A stretch of DNA of 7,249 nucleotides, taken from NCBI GenBank assembly GCA_964638245.1, contig CAZWZG010000157.1, positions 1-7,249 on the forward strand, given 5' to 3'. Position 1 is the first letter of the stretch, and every line of letters starts with the position of its first letter. The translations under genes were made by a program, and so were the position numbers. Of this stretch, positions 4,992-7,249 are shown in pieces. This stretch comes from CAZWZG01 sp964638245. GTDB lineage: Bacteria > Pseudomonadota > Alphaproteobacteria > Rhodobacterales > Rhodobacteraceae. The notes beneath the pieces were generated by a model. It did not search any database. It saw nothing but the letters and a program-made list of their open reading frames with translations, and had not been told where the DNA came from.

Positions 4992-6683
4992 ATGGCGCTC
5001 GACGATCAAAAGCGCAAAGGGGTCTGGAAATCGGGGCGCGGTAAAGGGCGCAAAACGCCCAAGGGCCGGCAGCTTGACGATCAGGCTCTGGCTGAGGTGC
5101 GGAGCCTTCTAGGCGACCGTCCGCGCCGGCGGGACCTTTTGATTGAGTACCTCCATCTGATTCAGGACGCGTACGGTCACCAAAGCGCGGCGCATTTGCG
5201 TGCGCTGGCCGAAGAGATGCGGCTGTCCATGGCCGAGGTCTGGGAGGTTGCGACCTTCTATGCGCATTTTGATCCGCTTCGCGAAGATGATCCGGTGCCG
5301 CCTGCATTGACGATCCGCGTGTGCGACAGCCTTTCCTGCGAGCTTGCCGGGGCCGAAGCCCTGAAAACGGCTTTGGAAGATGGGCTGGATCCGGCCGAAG
5401 TGCGCGTTCTGCGCGCGCCCTGCATGGGGCGCTGTAATACGGCACCGGTCTGCGAGATCGGGCATTTCCATCTGGATCATGCGACGCCTGAAGCCGTGGA
5501 GGTTGCCCTTGCCGAGGGCGAGACACACGTGGTGATCCCGGAGTATGAGACATTTGAAGCCTATCGTGCGGCGGGTGGGTATGATGCGCTTTTGAAGCTG
5601 CGCGAAAGCGGTGACTGGGAGCAGGTGCAAGAGGCCGTGCTTGCAAGCGGGCTGCGCGGTCTAGGCGGTGCGGGCTTTCCGTCCGGGCGCAAATGGGGCT
5701 TTGTGCGCAGCTATGAGGGACCGCGCTATCTGGCTGTGAATGGCGATGAAGGTGAACCGGGTACGTTCAAGGATCGCTACTACCTTGAACGCGTACCGCA
5801 TCTTTTCCTTGAGGGCATGCTGATCGCCGCGTGGGCCGTCGAGGCGGAAACGGCCTTCATCTACATGCGCGACGAGTACCCCGCCGTTCTGGAAATCTTG
5901 GCGCGCGAGATCGCGGCGCTGGAAGAGGCAGGAATTGTTGAACCCGGCTTTATCGATCTGCGCCGTGGGGCGGGGGCCTATATCTGCGGCGAAGAAAGCG
6001 CGATGATCGAGTCGATCGAAGGCAAGCGCGGCCTGCCGCGACATCGACCGCCCTTTGTTGCCGAGGTCGGTGTCTTTGGACGCCCAACCCTGGTGCACAA
6101 CATCGAAACGCTCCACTGGGTCGCGCGGGTGTGCCGCGAGGGCCCCGAAGTCTTGAATGCGACCGAAAAGAACGGGCGCAAAGGCTTGCGATCCTTCTCG
6201 GTTTCCGGTCGCGTTGCGGCGCCCGGCGTTTACCTTCTGCCGGCGGGGTCGACCATCATCGATATCATTGACGCAGCGGGCGGCATGGCGGATGGCCATG
6301 CGTTCAAGGCCTACCAGCCGGGCGGCCCATCATCGGGACTGCTGCCAGCGTCCATGGACGACATTCCGCTCGATTTCGACACGCTCCAGCCCCATGGAAG
6401 TTTCATCGGTTCGGCGGCGGTTGTGGTGCTTTCTGACAAGGACAGTGCGCGGGCGGCGGCACTCAACATGCTGCGGTTTTTCGAAGACGAAAGCTGCGGG
6501 CAATGCACGCCTTGTCGTGTCGGCTGTGAGAAGGCCGTCAAGCTGATGCAAGCCGACCAGTGGGATCAAGGCCTTCTGGAAGAGCTTTGCACGGCGATGG
6601 GCGATGCGTCGATCTGTGGGCTCGGGCAAGCCGCACCCAACCCGATCCGACTGACCATGAAGCACTTTCCAGACGAAATCTAA
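4992..6683 (+). CDS. Fused NuoE-NuoF (FdsG-FdsB type) subunit, probable NAD-dependent formate dehydrogenase diaphorase
   Basis: A 563-residue cytosolic flavoprotein that combines two subunits usually encoded separately. Residues 1-30 are a basic tail. Residues 31-175 form a NuoE-like thioredoxin-fold domain with [2Fe-2S] ligands C111, C116, C144 and C148. Residues 215-563 form a NuoF-like module: GLRGLGGAGFPSGRKW (220-235), the FMN-binding NGDEGEPGTFKDR (250-262), RRGAGAYICGEESAMIESIEG (325-344), an SLBB domain (about 400-440) and the [4Fe-4S] ligands C502, C505, C508 and C542. Such a unit passes electrons between Fe-S clusters and NAD+/NADH through FMN. The sequence resembles fused FDH beta subunits of Rhodobacteraceae more than Complex I NuoF or hydrogenase HoxF, judged from memory. 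FDH normally needs a molybdenum alpha subunit, which does not follow; the next gene looks like ftsY. All cofactor residues are present. The start follows GGAGGGA. Confidence 0.9.
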   Translation: MALDDQKRKGVWKSGRGKGRKTPKGRQLDDQALAEVRSLLGDRPRRRDLLIEYLHLIQDAYGHQSAAHLRALAEEMRLSMAEVWEVATFYAHFDPLREDDPVPPALTIRVCDSLSCELAGAEALKTALEDGLDPAEVRVLRAPCMGRCNTAPVCEIGHFHLDHATPEAVEVALAEGETHVVIPEYETFEAYRAAGGYDALLKLRESGDWEQVQEAVLASGLRGLGGAGFPSGRKWGFVRSYEGPRYLAVNGDEGEPGTFKDRYYLERVPHLFLEGMLIAAWAVEAETAFIYMRDEYPAVLEILAREIAALEEAGIVEPGFIDLRRGAGAYICGEESAMIESIEGKRGLPRHRPPFVAEVGVFGRPTLVHNIETLHWVARVCREGPEVLNATEKNGRKGLRSFSVSGRVAAPGVYLLPAGSTIIDIIDAAGGMADGHAFKAYQPGGPSSGLLPASMDDIPLDFDTLQPHGSFIGSAAVVVLSDKDSARAAALNMLRFFEDESCGQCTPCRVGCEKAVKLMQADQWDQGLLEELCTAMGDASICGLGQAAPNPIRLTMKHFPDEI

Positions 6684-6685
6684 AC

Positions 6686-6709
6686 GTGCGCTTCCGCGCT
6701 CTTTTGTTT
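6686..6709 (+). terminator. Weak intrinsic terminator after the NuoE-NuoF gene
   Basis: GCGC (6688-6691), loop TTCC, GCGC (6696-6699), with an outer G-C pair across a T-T mismatch, then CTTTTGTTT. The stem is short, but the T-rich tail directly after the stop codon fits a simple terminator. Confidence 0.45.
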
Positions 6710-6781
6710 CTGCCAGCTGTGAGGCGACGCCGTACTTCAAGGTCGCGCCGGTTGAGAGCGGTTCCTATTTGCTGAGAGGCG

Positions 6782-6806
6782 TTTGAAGAGCGGGCTGCTC
6801 TTCAAA
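6782..6806 (+). other. Perfect 10-bp hairpin
   Basis: TTTGAAGAGC (6782-6791), loop GGGCT, GCTCTTCAAA (6797-6806). The stem is perfect and stable but has no T tract on either side. It could be a backup terminator, an RNA processing or stability element, or a palindromic protein-binding site. It lies 17 bases before the larger folded element. Confidence 0.5.
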
Positions 6807-6822
6807 TCGCCGACCCAAGGGT

Positions 6823-6908
6823 GTTGCGTGCCGATGAGCAGTCAAGGACAAGCCGCGCGTGCCGCGCTGTCGCCTCTGGCGATCCTTGACAGCACATCGG
6901 CGCGCGGC
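6823..6908 (+). other. Long imperfect inverted repeat, possible three-way-junction RNA
   Basis: Two 19-base arms, GCCGATGAGCAGTCAAGGA (6830-6848) and TCCTTGACAGCACATCGGC (6883-6901), pair at 17 of 19 positions with two A-A mismatches. Outward extension to 6823/6908 adds G-C and G-U pairs; the G-U pairs favour the plus strand. Between the arms lie two hairpins: 6851-6868 (6 bp with one bulged C, loop CGTGC) and 6870-6882 (TCGCC-TCT-GGCGA, perfect). The whole would be a compact three-way junction about 74 bases before the putative ftsY start. It could be a structured 5' leader, a small RNA or a MITE-like element; no known RNA family is recognised. The rest of 6684-6981 shows no convincing gene on either strand. 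Confidence 0.5.
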
Positions 6909-6969
6909 GGGTGCACGTCGTCGGGGTCTTCCAAATCGGGGTGGGGTGGATTAGGTCCGAGGAAAGGCT

Positions 6970-6975
6970 GGAGGG
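6970..6975 (+). promoter_or_regulatory. Ribosome binding site deciding a TTG start
   Basis: GGAGGG lies 6-7 bases before TTG at 6982. It is a near-perfect Shine-Dalgarno, and the next in-frame ATG (7012) is badly placed relative to it. It supports TTG as the start of the downstream gene. Confidence 0.75.
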
Positions 6976-6981
6976 CGCGTT

Positions 6982-7249
<268 letters not shown>

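Noticed and set aside
4849..5646. Long minus-strand extension upstream of the small exported protein
   Set aside because: It is antisense to the NuoE-NuoF gene and low in complexity (Arg/Pro-rich), and the signal peptide starts only at 4836-4848.
5109..6299. Minus-strand open frames of 173 and 212 codons
   Set aside because: They lie fully antisense to the well-supported NuoE-NuoF fusion and lack family motifs; they are typical GC-rich shadow frames.
4992..6683. HoxF subunit of an NAD-reducing hydrogenase
   Set aside because: HoxF is also a NuoE-NuoF fusion, but no hoxU, hoxY or hoxH follows, and the sequence better fits the formate dehydrogenase beta type as I remember it; not fully excluded.
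6823..6908. Integron attC site
   Set aside because: The core-site sequences expected at the ends (GTTRRRY type) are missing and there is no cassette or integrase.

Overview
The window looks like chromosomal DNA from a high-GC alphaproteobacterium, most likely a member of the Rhodobacteraceae (Roseobacter/Rhodobacter group). The reasons are the FdVI-type [2Fe-2S] ferredoxin, a LexA box of the alphaproteobacterial direct-repeat type (GTTC-N7-GTTC), a formate dehydrogenase-type NuoE-NuoF fusion, and the purD/xseA divergent pair. This assignment comes from remembered protein families, not from a search.

Layout from left to right. (1) Positions 1-404, minus strand: a reading frame leaving the left edge. 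It carries only the C-terminal OB-fold region of the error-prone polymerase DnaE2, and its promoter has an exact SOS box touching the first ATG. (2) Positions 531-1600, plus strand: an adrenodoxin-like ferredoxin translationally coupled to an exported FG-GAP/VCBS-like protein. (3) Positions 1584-2870, minus strand: purD, overlapping the previous gene tail to tail by 17 bp. (4) Positions 2949-4364, plus strand: xseA, divergent from purD and closed by a strong intrinsic terminator at 4411-4435. (5) Positions 4441-4836, minus strand: a small exported protein with four cysteines. (6) Positions 4992-6683, plus strand: a fused NuoE+NuoF subunit of the NAD-dependent formate dehydrogenase type, behind a leader that can fold in two mutually exclusive ways. 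(7) Positions 6684-6981: a non-coding gap with a weak terminator, a perfect 10-bp hairpin and an approximately 86-nt element predicted by eye to fold as a three-way junction. (8) From 6982, plus strand: the start of a gene that looks like ftsY, with a TTG start and a perfect CCAGAG hexanucleotide repeat (19 units) running off the right edge.

Most genes are housekeeping (purine synthesis, mismatch/recombination exonuclease, SRP receptor, redox carriers) and do not form one pathway. The genes that appear to work together are the coupled ferredoxin and exported protein. The formate dehydrogenase-type subunit would normally need a catalytic alpha subunit, but none is adjacent here. The features most worth a second look are the SOS-controlled stand-alone DnaE2 OB domain at the left edge, the structured element at 6823-6908, and the hexanucleotide tract inside the putative ftsY.
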